Both the position numbers and the translations under genes were made by a program. The notes under the pieces were generated by a model. It had not been told where the DNA came from. It saw nothing but the letters and a program-made list of their open reading frames with translations, and did not search any database. 6,777 nucleotides of DNA from the NCBI GenBank assembly GCA_019057775.1, contig JAHLWT010000226.1, positions 1-6,777 on the forward strand. The letters run 5' to 3'. This stretch comes from Promethearchaeota archaeon (lineage in GTDB: Archaea > Asgardarchaeota > Lokiarchaeia > Sigynarchaeales > SOKP01). This document shows, one piece after another, positions 6,254 through 6,777 of this stretch. The first letter of the stretch is position 1. Every line of letters begins with the position of its first letter.

Positions 6254-6777
6254 ATGGATAAAAATGTATTAAACGTAGTCAATGTTTGGAAGGCGTATGA
6301 TGAATTAGAGGTCCTTAAAGGTATTTCGTTTGAATTAGCAAAGCGAGAAGTTAAAGTAATCTTTGGACCGAGTGGTTCTGGGAAAAGCACACTACTTCGC
6401 TGTATAAATATGCTAACTCCGCCAGATAAAGGTGAAATATATCTTTCAGGGCAGAATCTTACAGCGCCTGGAGTAGATATTAATGCAATGCGAGCTAAGA
6501 TCGGCATGGTATTCCAACACTTTAATCTGTTTTCTCATCTCAAAGCAATTGATAATGTTAGTGTTGGGCTTCGCCGAGTGAAAGGATTTACAAAGGAAAA
6601 GGCTCGTGCAAAAGCATTAGATGCGTTGGATCAGGTTAAAATGGTAGAATGGGCAGAACATTACCCTGCACAATTATCTGGTGGACAACAACAACGTGTG
6701 GGCATAGCTCGTGCTTTAGCTATGAAACCAGATTTAATTTTGTTTGATGAACCAACATCTGCATTAGATCCTGAACT
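6254..6777 (+). CDS. Polar amino acid ABC transporter ATP-binding protein (partial, 3' end beyond window)
   Basis: This is the cytosolic ATPase that powers the importer. It starts 2 bases after the permease stop and stays open to the window end, giving 174 full codons of an expected 240 or so. Translated by eye it begins [20 protein letters not shown]. It contains the Walker A motif GPSGSGKST (38-46), Gln88 of the Q-loop in [11 protein letters not shown], the ABC signature LSGGQQQR (141-148), the Walker B motif LILFDEP (161-167) and the D-loop SALD (169-172). The switch histidine and C-terminus are outside the window. [16 protein letters not shown] is the usual HisP/GlnQ pattern, so it belongs with the upstream binding protein and permease. 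All motifs visible are intact, so it is truncated only by the window edge. Confidence 0.95.
   Translation, partial: MDKNVLNVVNVWKAYDELEVLKGISFELAKREVKVIFGPSGSGKSTLLRCINMLTPPDKGEIYLSGQNLTAPGVDINAMRAKIGMVFQHFNLFSHLKAIDNVSVGLRRVKGFTKEKARAKALDALDQVKMVEWAEHYPAQLSGGQQQRVGIARALAMKPDLILFDEPTSALDPE

Noticed and set aside
6223..6507. Open frame of 94 codons on the minus strand
   Set aside because: It lies antisense to the permease end and the ATPase start; the plus-strand frame carries Walker A and Q-loop motifs over the same region.

Overview
The window is AT-rich and looks archaeal, but the phylum cannot be fixed from sequence alone. Three things point this way: A/T-rich TATA-like boxes lie a short distance upstream of the genes, the leaders are short with only patchy Shine-Dalgarno signals, and the solute-binding protein is held by an N-terminal membrane segment rather than a bacterial lipobox. 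A mesophilic, amino-acid-using archaeon (for example an Asgard lineage) would fit; this is inference, and a low-GC bacterium is not excluded.

Layout: (1) 54-2038, plus strand: a two-gene operon with an ornithine cyclodeaminase/mu-crystallin/archaeal alanine dehydrogenase-family enzyme followed 11 bases later by a short, ACT-less threonine/serine dehydratase or racemase-like PLP enzyme. It ends at a T-tract terminator. (2) 2103-3269, minus strand: a fold-type I aminotransferase of the kynurenine/methionine/aspartate type, convergent with the operon. (3) 3270-3431: a divergent promoter region ending in an unusual A tract. (4) 3432-4562, plus strand: a second, different class I/II aminotransferase. 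(5) 4563-4760: a 198-base AT-rich promoter region. (6) 4761-6777, plus strand: a polar amino acid ABC importer, with substrate-binding protein, permease and ATPase; the ATPase runs off the window end.

Taken together this is an amino acid uptake and amino-group metabolism island. The importer would bring in an amino acid or related compound. The dehydratase could eliminate water from a beta-hydroxy amino acid to give an enamine/imine. The cyclodeaminase-family enzyme could interconvert imine and amino acid with NAD(P)H, and the two aminotransferases could move amino groups to 2-oxoacids. The dehydratase plus imine-reductase pairing recalls EutB/EutC (hydroxyectoine use) and BhcB/BhcD (beta-hydroxyaspartate cycle). 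The diagnostic partners of those pathways are not in the window, so the true substrate is open. No mobile elements, CRISPR arrays, tRNA or rRNA genes were seen, and all complete genes look intact.
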